Shown here one piece after another: positions 9,869 through 20,357 of a stretch of DNA of 64,000 bases. The DNA is from Roseiarcus sp963820775 (GTDB lineage Bacteria > Pseudomonadota > Alphaproteobacteria > Rhizobiales > Beijerinckiaceae). The translations under genes were made by a program, and so were the position numbers. A model generated the notes under the pieces. That model did not search any database and was not told where the DNA came from. It was given only the letters and a program-made list of their open reading frames with translations. Every line of letters begins with the position of its first letter. Position 1 is the stretch's first letter. The stretch lies in contig CAWGBF010000009.1 of assembly GCA_963820775.1 (NCBI GenBank), forward strand, positions 124,001 to 188,000, read 5' to 3'.

Positions 9869-10776
9869 TGCTCCAACTCCTTTTCGATCTGTTCGACTTC
9901 CTCCTCGTCGGCGACGCCGAGATAGGCGGCGATCACCTTCGGGTCGGCGCGCACTTGCGCCGGCGTGCCGTCCGCGATCTTCACCCCGTAGTCGAGCACC
10001 ACCACGTGATCGGAGATCTGCATGACGACCGACATGTCATGCTCGATCAACAGCACCGACGTCTGGTGGTCGGCGCGGATCGATCGCAGGAGCGCATTGA
10101 GTTCGGCGGATTCACGCGGGTTGAGTCCGGCGGCCGGCTCGTCGAGGCAGAGGAGCACTGGATCGGTGCACATCGCGCGGGCGATCTCCAGCCGTCGTTG
10201 GGCGCCATAAGGCAATTCGCCCGCCGGGTCGTCGGCCCGGTCGGTGAGCCCGATCTTGTCGAGCCAGTACTTCGCACGGTCGATGCAATCGGCCTCTTTG
10301 CGCCGATAGCTCGGCGCCCCGACCAGACCAAGCACGGTGAGCCCGCTTGCGAGCATGAGCGCATTGTGGTGAGCGACCAGCAGGTTCTCGAGCGCGGTCA
10401 TGCCCTGGAAGAGCCGGATGTTCTGGAAGGTGCGGGCGACCCGCGCCTTGCGGGCGATCTCGTGGTCGGGCATCCGCTCGAGCAGAAAGAGTTCGCCGTT
10501 CGCCGTAGTCGCGTGTCGGCCGCTCGAGCGTGTGACGGCGGCGATGTCGTCGGGCGTCGCGACGCCGTCGCGGGCAAGGGCGAGGCGCCCCTCGGTCGGC
10601 TTGTAGAAGCCGGTAACGCAATTGAAGACTGTCGTCTTGCCCGCGCCGTTCGGGCCGATGAGCGCGGTGATGTCTCCCCGTCCCACCGAAAAGCTGAACG
10701 CGTTCACCGCGACGAGGCCGCCGAACCGCATTGTAAGATTTTCGACCGCCAGCAGCGGGCCGGTCAGCCAGTTCAT
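9865..10776 (-). CDS. livG: Branched-chain amino acid type ABC transporter ATP-binding protein LivG
   Basis: ATPase of 303 aa. Walker A is GPNGAGKTTVFNCVTGFY near residue 42, typical for LivG. The signature region reads LPYGAQRRLEIARAM, a common LivG variant of LSGGQ. Walker B is LLCLDEPAAGLNP, and ARTFQNIRLFQGMTALENL is the LivG-specific block. A C-terminal tail rich in glutamate (EEEVEQIEKELEQ) extends past the family core. The gene overlaps livF by four bases and directly abuts livM. Confidence 0.92.
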
Positions 10777-12228
10777 CAGCCGTGTCCCTCTTTGACGAGA
10801 TCGCCGGACACGGCCTTTTGCTCTTTGAGGAAGACGGACGGCAAGCGCGTCGAAACTAGACCCCGCGGCTTCCAGATCATCATGATGACCATCGCCGCGC
10901 CAAACAGCAGCAGGCGGTACTGTGTCGGATCGAAGTCCTCACCGAATATCCTTTTCAACCAGTCGAGTTCGCGCATCAGTTCGGGCGCGCCGATCATCAC
11001 CGCCGCGGCGATCGCGACGCCAAGTTGAGAACCCATGCCGCCAAGGACCACGATGGCGAGGATCGTCGCCGACTCGATGAAGGTGAAGCTCTCCGGACTC
11101 GACGAATCCCTGCCGCACGGCGAAGAACGAACCGGCGAAGCCGCCGAACATCGCGCCGAGCGCGAACGCGGTAAGCTTGGTGGTGGTGGTGTTGATGCCC
11201 AGCGACCGGCAGGCGATCTCGTCCTCGCGGAGCGCCTCCCAGGCGCGGCCGATCGGCAATCGGCGCAGCCGGATCGTGACGAAATTGGTCAGGAGCGCGA
11301 GCGCGAGGATCAGATAGAAAAGAAAGATTGAGCGATAGATCGGCGAATACGGCAGATGAAAGATCGCCGCGAATCCGTCGTCGTCGTCAGTGAACGGTAT
11401 GCCGAAGAACGATACGTGCGGAATTTCGCTAATGCCGGCGTAGCCGTTGGTCAGGTCGACCCAGTTGATCAGCACTTGCCTGATAATTTCACCGAACGCG
11501 AGCGTCACGATTGCAAGATAGTCGCCACGCAGCCGCAGCACCGGGAAGCCGAGAATGACGCCCCACATCGCGGCAAGCACCCCGGCGAGCGGCAGGCAGA
11601 CCCAAAACGACAGGCCGAAGGTGGTCGAAAGCAGCGCATACGAATAGGCGCCAACCGCGTAAAAGGCCACGTAGCCCAGATCGAGAAGGCCGGCCAAGCC
11701 GACCACGATGTTCAAACCCCAACCCAACATCACGTAGATCAGAATCTGGACGCCGTAGTTATTGATCCATTTCAACGATCCACTCGGCCCGAGGAGGCCG
11801 AGGGCGATAAGTGGGAACAATATCACCAGGCCAAGCATGAACGGGCCGAAATAACGGCCGAACGCCACCCGGGCGGCGGACGGCGGGGCCGTGCCCTCGC
11901 CTTCCCGCGCCGCCTGCGTCAGTGCCCCGCCCATGCCGCCGGCGGCGATCGAACCGACGCGATCGAACCAAATCCGCCAGTCCGCCCGCGCCATCTGACG
12001 CAAGAACACAAAGGCGAAAATGATCGCTGCGATGGCGAACGAGAGGGGCCAGCGCCCGATCAGAACGAGTTCGTTATTGATGTTCGATTCGGCATGGTAG
12101 CTGATGATGGGGAACGATAGGCCGAAGGCGACGAGCCCGGCAGCCGCGGCGTTGCGGAGCGCGGGAACGAGTTGCGCCCCGGTTGCAACGGGGGCCGCGA
12201 TCTCCGAGGTTTGTGAGGGAGCGCTCAT
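10776..12228 (-). pseudogene. livM: LivM permease, interrupted by one extra base near 11100
   Basis: Second membrane permease of the importer. The first frame, from ATG 12228, carries an extended N-terminus with hydrophobic helices and then the LivM core (WGLNIVVGLAGLLDLGYVAFYAVGAYSYALL, FPVLRLRGDYLAIVTLAFGEI in consecutive pieces). At RQGFV the frame drifts. The family sequence resumes one frame over as ESFTFIESATILAIVVLGGMGSQ and runs to 10776. Removing one base at about 11100 restores a 483 aa protein. The distal piece contains essential helices, so as given the gene would not make a working permease. Three bases separate its start from livH. Confidence 0.85.
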
Positions 12229-12231
12229 GTC

Positions 12232-13146
12232 TCAAACCTTCTCCACTTCCGGCCTGCCGAGAATGCCGGACGGCATGAAGATCAGGGTGATCGCCAGGAT
12301 CATGAACGCCGCGACATCCTTGTAGTCGGTGGTGAAGTAGGACGACCAGAACACTTCGATCAGGCCGATCAGGAGGCCGCCGAGCACGGCCCCGGGCAAC
12401 GAGCCGATGCCGCCCAGGACGGCTGCGGTGAACGCTTTGACGCCGGGCACGAAGCCGTCGGCGAAATTCACCACGCCGTAGTAGATCACGAACATGACGC
12501 CCGCGACCGCGGCCAGGGCGGCGCCGATCACGAAGGTGATCGAAATCGTCGCGTCGACATCGATCCCCAGCAGCGCCGCCATCTTGCGATCCTGCTCGCA
12601 GGCGCGCTGCGCCCGCCCAAGCGAGGTGTGTTGAACGAGGTACCAGAAAGCCGCCAGCAGAACGGCGGTGACGACCATGATGAGAACCTGGCGCAGAGAC
12701 AGCGTGACGTTGTAGGCGCCGCCGGTCAGATTGAACACATGATTGGGCAGGTGCGGCGCCGCTTTGTTGCGCGGCCCTTGGACGACTTGGACGAAATTCG
12801 ACAGGAAGACCGACATGCCGATCGCCGAGATCAGGGGGGCGAGGCGAAACGATCCGCGCAAGGGCCGGTAGGCGAGCCGCTCGATCGCCCAGTTCCACAG
12901 CCCGGTTAGCGCCATGGCCGCGACCATCACCACGACAAATACGAGCGGCAGCGAGCCCACGTGTAGAATCTGGGTCAAAATCATGAAAATGATCAATGCG
13001 ATAAAGGCCGACAGCATGAACACGTCGCCGTGGGCGAAGTTGACCATGCCGATGATGCCGAAAACCATCGTGTAGCCGATAGCGATGAGTCCGTAGATCG
13101 ACCCCAGCGTGAGCCCGTTGATCAGCTGCTGCAGGAAATTATCCAT
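12232..13146 (-). CDS. livH: Branched-chain amino acid type ABC transporter permease LivH
   Basis: Integral membrane permease of 304 aa with eight to nine hydrophobic segments. The start MDNFLQQLINGLTLGSIYGL and the block AIGYTMVFGIIGMVNFAHGDVFM are the classic LivH N-terminus. The open frame continues upstream to 13779, but homology and helix pattern begin at the ATG at 13146, which was chosen. The C-terminal GGIGSLPGAVLGGLLIGLIE matches the EAA-like coupling region. It is the first gene of the importer cluster and divides a 424-base divergent region with coxG. Confidence 0.9.
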   Translation of the reverse strand: MDNFLQQLINGLTLGSIYGLIAIGYTMVFGIIGMVNFAHGDVFMLSAFIALIIFMILTQILHVGSLPLVFVVVMVAAMALTGLWNWAIERLAYRPLRGSFRLAPLISAIGMSVFLSNFVQVVQGPRNKAAPHLPNHVFNLTGGAYNVTLSLRQVLIMVVTAVLLAAFWYLVQHTSLGRAQRACEQDRKMAALLGIDVDATISITFVIGAALAAVAGVMFVIYYGVVNFADGFVPGVKAFTAAVLGGIGSLPGAVLGGLLIGLIEVFWSSYFTTDYKDVAAFMILAITLIFMPSGILGRPEVEKV

Positions 13147-13570
13147 GCGCCAACCTACCCCTCTTGTTTCTCCCCGCTTCGCAGGAAGCGTGCCATTCGC
13201 ATGCGGCCGCCCTGTCCTTGCGCGCTTTCGACCCGCCGCGCTGCGCGCCGGTTGGATCGTGGCCCAGATTTGTAGCCTAGCTATCACAGAAGCGCGCGGC
13301 AACTGGCTCGGGCGCAGTCTCCGGCTGTCTTGGACCGCCAGGCGGCTTGGCGATGTTGCGGCGCTTTTCGTCGTATCCGGGATAATATTTCGGATCGCGC
13401 GCAAGGTCGTTGCTTGGAATAACAATCCGGTTAGAAACGCAACATCGTCATTCTCGGGATCAGAGCACCGGCGGCGTCTTGATATTTCTCGCGCGTTGCG
13501 AAATGCTGTCAACACATCGCCGCTCATCCCCAACGCGGGATCGCCGAGTTTGTCTTGCAAGGAAACGTCC
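13147..13570. promoter_or_regulatory. Divergent intergenic region between livH and coxG
   Basis: No convincing gene lies in these 424 bases. It must hold the promoters for both the importer (minus) and the molybdenum hydroxylase cluster (plus). I see AT-rich stretches around 13376-13395 and 13415-13435 but no consensus hexamer pair, sigma-54 site or clear operator. AAGGAAAC (13559-13566) is the ribosome site for coxG. Confidence 0.4.
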
Positions 13571-14115
13571 ATGGCCATGACGATGACGGGCGAAGTGACC
13601 TTGCCCGCCGAAAGACCAAAAGTCTGGGCGCTGCTCAACGACCCCGAAGTGCTCAAGGCCGCAATTCCCGGGTGCCAATCGTTGGAGAAGATAGGCGAGA
13701 ACGGTTTCGTCGCGGTCGTCAAGACGAAGATCGGGCCAGTCTCGGCCACGTTCAAAGGCAAAGTCGAACTCTCCGACATCGTCCCGCTGGTGGGCTACAC
13801 GATCAAGGGCGAGGGCGAAGGCGGCATCGCCGGCTTCGCCAAGGGCGGCGCCAAAGTGGCGCTCGCCGAGGCGCCGGGAGGCACGCTGCTGCACTATGAC
13901 GTCGAGGCGACGGTTGGCGGCAAGATCGCCCAGCTCGGCTCGCGTCTGGTCGACGGCGTCGCCAAGAATATGGCTGACAAGTTTTTCGCCAATTTCGCAG
14001 CCGCGGCTACGGACAGCGTTGCGCCGGTTGGCGAGGCTGATTCGGCGACACCTCTTAACAATGAGGCTACGGCCGAGCCGGCGCCGAAGACGTCTTGGTT
14101 CAGGAGGATATTGGA

Positions 14116-14119
<4 letters not shown>
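13571..14119 (+). CDS. coxG: CoxG family protein (CO dehydrogenase subunit G, SRPBCC fold)
   Basis: Protein of 182 aa. Residues 1-150 form the CoxG/SRPBCC domain: MTGEVTLPAERPKVWALLND, EVLKAAIPGCQSLEKI and a lipid-binding type beta-sheet fold. The last 30 residues are a proline/alanine linker ending in WFRRILE, as in CoxG proteins thought to bind the membrane or anchor the hydroxylase there. AAGGAAAC lies upstream of the ATG at 13571. The stop overlaps the coxS start (ATGA). It opens a run of ten co-directional genes encoding a molybdenum hydroxylase and its maturation factors. Confidence 0.88.
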
Positions 14120-14610
<491 letters not shown>

Positions 14611-14650
14611 CAAGGACGCTGAAACCCCGTCCCAAGGGAGAAGAGACATC

Positions 14651-17017
14651 ATGGGCGTGACCGCTATTGGCGCCTCCGTCAAGCGCACAGAGGACATCCG
14701 CTTCATCACCGGCAAGGGCCACTACGTCGACGACGTCAATCGTCCCGGCCAGGCCTTCGCTTATTTCCTGCGCTCCCCGCACGCGCACGCGACGATCGAC
14801 AAGATCGACCTTTCGGCCGCGCTCAAGGCGCCGGGCGTGGTTGCGATCTTCACTGGTGACGACATCGCGGCCGACAAGGTCGGCGGTCTCATCTGCGGCT
14901 GGATGATCCATTCGAAGGATGGCTCGCCGATGAAGGCGGGCGCCCATCCCGCGCTCGCCCAGGGCAAGGTGCGCTACGTCGGCGATCACGTCGCCGTCGT
15001 CATCGCGGATACTTATGCGCAGGCGAAAGACGCTGGGGAAAAGATCGTGGTGCAATACGGCGAGCTGCCGGCGGTCGCCGATACGGCGAGCGCGTCGCGG
15101 TCCGGTCAACCGCAAATCCATAACGCCGCGGCCGGCAACACGGTTTACAACTGGCATCTCGGCGACAAGGCGGCGACCGACGCCGCCTTCGCCGCGGCCA
15201 AACACGTGACCAAGCTCGATCTCGTCAACAATCGTCTCATTCCCAACGCCATGGAGCCGCGAGCCGCGGTAGGGGACTACGACTCCGGGACCGAAACGAT
15301 GACGCTCTATACGACCAGCCAGAACCCGCATGTCGCGCGGGTGGTTCTGTCTGCCTTCATCGGTCTTGCTCCAGAGAACAAGCTCAGGGTGATCGCACCG
15401 GACGTCGGTGGCGGGTTCGGCTCGAAGATCTTCATCTACGCCGAGGAGACGGTCTGCGTCTGGGCCGCCAGGAAGATCAACCGGCCGGTGAAATGGACCG
15501 CGGAGAGGACCGAGTCGTTTCTTTCCGACGCCCACGGGCGCGACCACGTCACGCACGGCGAACTTGCGGTTGACGGGAGCGGCAGGATCACCGGCTTGCG
15601 CGTCAGCACCGTCGCCAATCTTGGCGCCTATCTCTCGACGTTCGCTTCCGCGGTGCCGACGTATCTCTATGCGCCGTTGCTGTCGGGACAATACGCGATC
15701 CCCAACATCTATTGCGAAGTCGACGGGGTCTACACCAATACCGCGCCGGTCGACGCCTATCGTGGCGCGGGCCGGCCGGAGGCGACTTTCGTGATCGAGC
15801 GTCTGGTCGAAGTCGCGGCGCGCGAGCTGGGGCGCGATCCGGCCGAGTTCCGGCGGATCAATTTCGTCCAGAGCTTTCCGCACCAGACGCCGGTTCTGAT
15901 GAATTATGACGCGGGCGACTTTCCGGCCGCCCTCGACAAGGCGCTAGCGCAGGCCGACTACAAAGGCCTGGGCGCGCGCAAGGCCGCTTCGGCGGCGAAA
16001 GGCAAGCTTCGCGGCCTCGGATTTTCCGCGTACATCGAGGCCTGTGGCATCGCGCCGTCGGCGGCGGTCGGCGCCCTCGGGGGCGGCGTGGGCTTGTGGG
16101 AATCGGCGGAAGTGAGGGTCAACATGGTCGGCACGGTGGAGGTCCTCACCGGCTGCCATAGCCATGGCCAGGGCCATGAGACGACCTATGCGCAGCTCGT
16201 ATCGTCCCGTCTCGGCGTCCCGATGGAGAATGTCACGATCGTCCACGGCGACACTGACAAGGTCCAGATGGGCATGGGCACCTACGGTTCGCGCTCCGGC
16301 GCGGTCGGCATGTCGGCGATCTCCAAGGCCCTCGACAAGGTCGAGGCCAAGGCGAAGAAAGTCGCGGGTTATGTGCTCGAAGCCTCAGAACACGACATCG
16401 AGTTCAAGGACGGAAAGTTCACGGTCAAGGGCACCGACAAATCGATCGACTTCACTTCGGTCGCGCTCAACGCCTATTCCGCGCACAAGATCAACACTCA
16501 GGAGATCGAGCCCGGCCTCAAGGAAGGGGCGTTCTGGGATCCGACCAACTGGACTTTCCCCGCAGGCGTCCATATCTGCGAGCTTGAGATCGACCCTGAC
16601 ACGGGGGTGGTGACGATCGACAATTGGGTCGCAGTCGACGACTTCGGCAAGCTCATCAATCCGATGATCGTTGAAGGCCAGGTGCACGGCGGCATCGCCC
16701 AGGGCGTGGGCCAGGCGCTCCTGGAAGGCGCGCACTACGACGGGGACGGGCAACTCCTGACCGCGAGCTTCATGGACTATTGTATGCCGCGCGCCGACGA
16801 CCTGCCTTCGTACAAGGTCGACACGATCGAGACGGTCTGTCCATCTAACCCGCTTGGCATCAAGGGCTGCGGCGAGGCGGGCGCGATCGCCGCTCCTCCG
16901 GCCGTCATCAACGCCCTCACCGACGCGCTTGGCCATGAAGACGTGGCGATGCCGGCGACCCCGCAGGTCGTCTGGCGCGCCGCGCAAAAGGCCATGCTGA
17001 AGCGCGCCGCGGAATAG
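14651..17017 (+). CDS. coxL: Molybdenum hydroxylase large subunit, form II CODH-like (CoxL type)
   Basis: Catalytic subunit of 788 aa that binds the molybdopterin cytosine dinucleotide cofactor. The active-site loop is AYRGAGR at residues 369-375, the form II signature. True CO dehydrogenases (form I) have AYxCSFR, whose cysteine holds copper, and that cysteine is absent here. The catalytic glutamate motif GCGEAG is present with E742. Other blocks are VGGGFGSK and GQGHETTYAQL. GGGAGAAGAG precedes the ATG. The physiological substrate is unknown. CO oxidation by form II enzymes is disputed, so another substrate oxidised by water-derived oxygen insertion is more likely. Confidence 0.92.
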   Translation: MGVTAIGASVKRTEDIRFITGKGHYVDDVNRPGQAFAYFLRSPHAHATIDKIDLSAALKAPGVVAIFTGDDIAADKVGGLICGWMIHSKDGSPMKAGAHPALAQGKVRYVGDHVAVVIADTYAQAKDAGEKIVVQYGELPAVADTASASRSGQPQIHNAAAGNTVYNWHLGDKAATDAAFAAAKHVTKLDLVNNRLIPNAMEPRAAVGDYDSGTETMTLYTTSQNPHVARVVLSAFIGLAPENKLRVIAPDVGGGFGSKIFIYAEETVCVWAARKINRPVKWTAERTESFLSDAHGRDHVTHGELAVDGSGRITGLRVSTVANLGAYLSTFASAVPTYLYAPLLSGQYAIPNIYCEVDGVYTNTAPVDAYRGAGRPEATFVIERLVEVAARELGRDPAEFRRINFVQSFPHQTPVLMNYDAGDFPAALDKALAQADYKGLGARKAASAAKGKLRGLGFSAYIEACGIAPSAAVGALGGGVGLWESAEVRVNMVGTVEVLTGCHSHGQGHETTYAQLVSSRLGVPMENVTIVHGDTDKVQMGMGTYGSRSGAVGMSAISKALDKVEAKAKKVAGYVLEASEHDIEFKDGKFTVKGTDKSIDFTSVALNAYSAHKINTQEIEPGLKEGAFWDPTNWTFPAGVHICELEIDPDTGVVTIDNWVAVDDFGKLINPMIVEGQVHGGIAQGVGQALLEGAHYDGDGQLLTASFMDYCMPRADDLPSYKVDTIETVCPSNPLGIKGCGEAGAIAAPPAVINALTDALGHEDVAMPATPQVVWRAAQKAMLKRAAE

Positions 17018-17058
17018 CGGACCGCTACCCTTTCTGTCCCTCTTTGGAAGAACTCGAC

Positions 17059-17850
17059 ATGTACGCATTTGAATATCATCGCCCGGAGACGCTCTCCGCC
17101 GCTGTCGCCGATCTCGCAAACCCAGACGCCAAGGCGCTGGCTGGCGGCATGACCCTGTTGCCGACCATGAAGCAGCGCCTCGCGTCGCCGGCTGCGCTCA
17201 TCGATCTCAAGCACGTTGGCGAACTCGCCGGCATTGCTCGTGACGGGGACAATCTCGTCATCGGAGCGATGACCCGACACGCTGACGTCGCTCGTAGCAA
17301 TGTCGTGCAGGCCGCAATCCCGGCGCTGGCGGCGCTCGCCGGGGGCATCGGCGATCCGCATGTCCGCAATATGGGCACCATCGGCGGTTCGCTGGCCAAC
17401 AACGATCCCTCCGCGGACTATCCAGCGGCCGCGCTGGCGCTCGGCGCAACGCTCGTCACCAACAAGCGCCGCATCGGAGCGCAGGATTTTTTCACGGGGC
17501 TGTTCGAGACGGCGCTCGAGGCTGGCGAACTTATCACCCAGGTCAGCTTTCCGGTCCCGCAAAGAGCCGCGTATATGAAATTCCCGAACCCGGCGTCGCG
17601 CTACGCGCTGGTCGGCGTCTTCGTCGCCAAGACGGCCGGCGGCGTTCGCGTCACAGTGACTGGCGCCGGCGCGAACGGCGTTTTTCGCGTGGGCGAGTTC
17701 GAAACGGCGCTCAACGCGAATTTCTCGCCGGCGGCGCTCGACGGCGTCTCCGTGCCTGCGAGCGGCCTCAATTCGGATCTCCACGCCGACGCTGACTATC
17801 GTGCGCACCTCATCGGCGTGATGGCGAAACGCGCGGTGGCGGCGGCCTGA
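17059..17850 (+). CDS. coxM: Molybdenum hydroxylase medium subunit, FAD-binding (CoxM type)
   Basis: Flavoprotein subunit of 263 aa that takes electrons from the iron-sulfur subunit. The two FAD-binding motifs are AGGMTLLPTM (residues 32-41, usual AGGxS) and TIGGSLANNDPSADYP (around 112). The ATG at 17059 begins MYAFEYHRP, the usual CoxM N-terminus, with GGAAGAAC upstream. It is 41 bases after coxL and completes the S-L-M trio. The C-terminus LIGVMAKRAVAAA matches the family end, so the gene is complete. Confidence 0.9.
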   Translation: MYAFEYHRPETLSAAVADLANPDAKALAGGMTLLPTMKQRLASPAALIDLKHVGELAGIARDGDNLVIGAMTRHADVARSNVVQAAIPALAALAGGIGDPHVRNMGTIGGSLANNDPSADYPAAALALGATLVTNKRRIGAQDFFTGLFETALEAGELITQVSFPVPQRAAYMKFPNPASRYALVGVFVAKTAGGVRVTVTGAGANGVFRVGEFETALNANFSPAALDGVSVPASGLNSDLHADADYRAHLIGVMAKRAVAAA

Positions 17851-17959
17851 ATCGCGCAAGAAGCGGCAAAGTCCAAACCGTTCCTGCTCGTGTCGGGCTT
17901 GACCCGGCCCTAGCCTTTTTTGCACGTTGCGCCGGCGGATTCTCGACGCGGAGTTTGAT

Positions 17960-18892
17960 TTGTCCGGGCAGACGCCGGCCCTTCCGGCCTCGATCGACGA
18001 AACTTTGGCCGTCCTCAGCGGGGCCGCCTATGTCGGCGATCGCCCGCTGGCGACGGTGATTTTCTTGAGCCTGCGGCTTGGAAGGCCGCTGTTCCTCGAA
18101 GGCGAGGCCGGCGTCGGCAAGACGGAGGTGGCCAAGGTTCTGGCCGCCTCGCTCGACCGAAAGCTGATCCGCCTACAATGCTACGAGGGTCTCGATGTCG
18201 CGAGCGCGGTCTATGAATGGAACTATCCCGCGCAGATGATGGCGATCAGGCTGGCCGAGGCCGCCGGCGAGCATGACAAGGATCGCATCGAGCACGACAT
18301 CTTTTCGCAGCGCTATCTCATCAAGCGCCCGCTTTTGCAGGCGCTGGAGCCCGGCGTCAACGGAGCGCCCGTGCTCCTGATCGATGAGATCGACCGCGCC
18401 GACGAGGCTTTCGAAGCCTATTTGCTCGAGATCCTGTCCGACTTCCAGGTGACGATTCCGGAAATCGGCGTCATGACCGCGCCGGAGCCGCCGATCGTCG
18501 TCATCACCTCCAACCGCACGCGCGAAATTCACGACGCGCTCAAGCGCCGTTGTCTCTATCACTGGCTCGGCTATCCCGACTTGGCGCGCGAGATGGCGAT
18601 CGTGCGCGCCAAGGCGCCCCGCGCGCCGGAGCGACTGACTGCGGAGCTTGTCGCCTTTGTTCAGCGCCTACGGAAACAGGACCTGTTCAAGTCGCCGGGC
18701 GTCGCCGAAACGCTGGACTGGGCGGCCGCGCTGACCGAACTCGATGCGGTCGCTCTCGATCCGGCGCAAGTTTCCGATACGCTCGGCGTGCTGCTGAAAT
18801 ATCAGGACGACATCGCCAAGATCGAGGGCGCAAAGGCGCAGACGCTGATCGAGGAGACGCGCGCCGAGCTGCGTCGGCTGGAGATCGGGTAG
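17960..18892 (+). CDS. coxD: CoxD-like MoxR AAA+ ATPase
   Basis: AAA+ ATPase of the MoxR group, about 310 aa. In the CO dehydrogenase system CoxD is a chaperone needed for sulfuration and final assembly of the active site. Walker A is GEAGVGKTE, Walker B is VLLIDEIDRAD, and sensor 1 lies in VVITSNRTREI. The start is uncertain. A TTG at 17960 has GGAG six bases before it and fits the family N-terminus (LPASIDETLA); a TTG at 17927 in the same frame is the longer alternative. It is followed by the VWA gene coxE, its usual partner. Confidence 0.85.
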   Translation: MSGQTPALPASIDETLAVLSGAAYVGDRPLATVIFLSLRLGRPLFLEGEAGVGKTEVAKVLAASLDRKLIRLQCYEGLDVASAVYEWNYPAQMMAIRLAEAAGEHDKDRIEHDIFSQRYLIKRPLLQALEPGVNGAPVLLIDEIDRADEAFEAYLLEILSDFQVTIPEIGVMTAPEPPIVVITSNRTREIHDALKRRCLYHWLGYPDLAREMAIVRAKAPRAPERLTAELVAFVQRLRKQDLFKSPGVAETLDWAAALTELDAVALDPAQVSDTLGVLLKYQDDIAKIEGAKAQTLIEETRAELRRLEIG

Positions 18893-19054
18893 AGCGGGGC
18901 GAGCTCTCATCCGCCCTTGCCCGTCACTCTCGAAGCAGTTCGCGAGGCGGGGTTCGACAACGTCGTTCGCAGCGCGATGACAAACACGGCGGACGACATT
19001 ATCTCTTCGACGCGACACGCGCCGGCGCCCGGGAGTGAGGTCGAGGCAAGCGAA

Positions 19055-20274
19055 ATGAGCGCGATTTTGGAAGCCGAGCCTGCAAGCGGCGGCGTCTTGG
19101 CGCAAAACATCATCCACTTCGCCCGCGCCCTGCGCGAGGCCGGCGTGCGGTTGGGGCCGGGCGCGGTGCTGGATGCGCTGGCCGCCGTCGAGGCGGCGGG
19201 CATCGGGGATCGTGAGGACTTTTACACGACGCTGCTTGCGGTCTTCGTCAAAAAGCATGAGGACAGCCTGCTATTTGACCAGGCTTTCCGCATTTTCTGG
19301 AAACGAAAGGGCTTTATCGAAAGGCTGATCGCCATGCTCTCCCCGCGGGCGCCCGGCCGACCCGAAGTAAAGCCCCCCGAAGCCGGAGCGAGCCGCGTCG
19401 CCGCCGCGCTTTTCAAGTCGGTTCGCGACCAGGCCAAACCGGTTCCCTCGGCTGAATTCGACGCCCGGCTGACAATGTCGGCCGCAGAGATCTTGCGCTC
19501 GAAGGATTTCGCCCAGATGAGTGCGGCGGAAATTGAGGAGGCCCGCAAGGCGATCAAGCGTCTCGCGCTGCCCGCAGACAAGCTTCGAACCCGACGCTTC
19601 GCTCCAGGCGGCCGCCCGGCTCGGATCGATGCGCGCCGTAGCTTCCGCCGTTCGTTGCAGCCTGGCGGCGTGATCGACCTCGAGTTTCGCTCAGCCGTCG
19701 AGCGCGCCCCTCCGGTTGTCGCCCTATGCGACATTTCCGGATCGATGAACGAATATACCCGCCTCTTTTTGCACTTCCTGCATGCCTTGGGAGAGACCCG
19801 GCGCGTGTCGACGTTTCTGTTTGGCACCCGCCTGACCAACGTGAGCCGCGCGATGCGCGCCCGCGATCCCGACGACGCGCTGGCGCGCTGCGGGTCCATG
19901 GCGGTCGACTGGTCCGGCGGCACCCGAATTGGCGAGGCGCTGGCGCGCTTCAACCGGGATTGGTCGCGGCGCGTGCTGGGTCAAGGCGCGATTACGCTTC
20001 TCATTACTGATGGGCTGGAGCGGGATAACCTCGATACGCTCGGGGCCGAGATGGAGCGTCTCGCCAAATCGAGCCGACGCATAATCTGGGTCAACCCGCT
20101 GCTGCGCTTTGGCGATTTTGCCGCCAAGGCGGGGGGATTCGAACTATGCTGCCGTATGTCGATTCGTTCCTGCCAATCCACAATCTCGCCAGCATGGCGG
20201 AACTTTGCCAGGCATTGTCGGGCGGTCGAGACTCGTCCGACAATCCGAAGGCGCGGCTCCTCGCCGTCAATTGA
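19055..20274 (+). pseudogene. coxE: CoxE-like VWA-domain protein, interrupted by a missing base near 20135
   Basis: MoxR-partner protein with a C-terminal von Willebrand A domain; the MIDAS motif is DISGSM and SGGTRIGEAL follows. The start at 19055 (MSAILEAEPAS) was chosen because the family homology begins there; the frame is open back to 18917. After AAKAGG the frame leaves the family. One frame over it continues as IRTMLPYVDSFLPIHNLASM and ends at 20274. Adding one base in the G-run around 20131-20137 restores a 406 aa protein of normal length. CoxE acts with CoxD in maturation of the hydroxylase. Confidence 0.82.
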
Positions 20275-20357
20275 TTTCCCGTTATAGCCTTGCGGAGCGA
20301 CCGGGGCGGGGCCATTCTTGAGTGAAGCCGGGAGCGCGGGGGCGAGACGAGACGAGA

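Noticed and set aside
14651..17017. True aerobic carbon monoxide dehydrogenase
   Set aside because: The active-site loop is AYRGAGR, not AYxCSFR, and the gene order is S-L-M, so the copper-containing CO enzyme is not supported.
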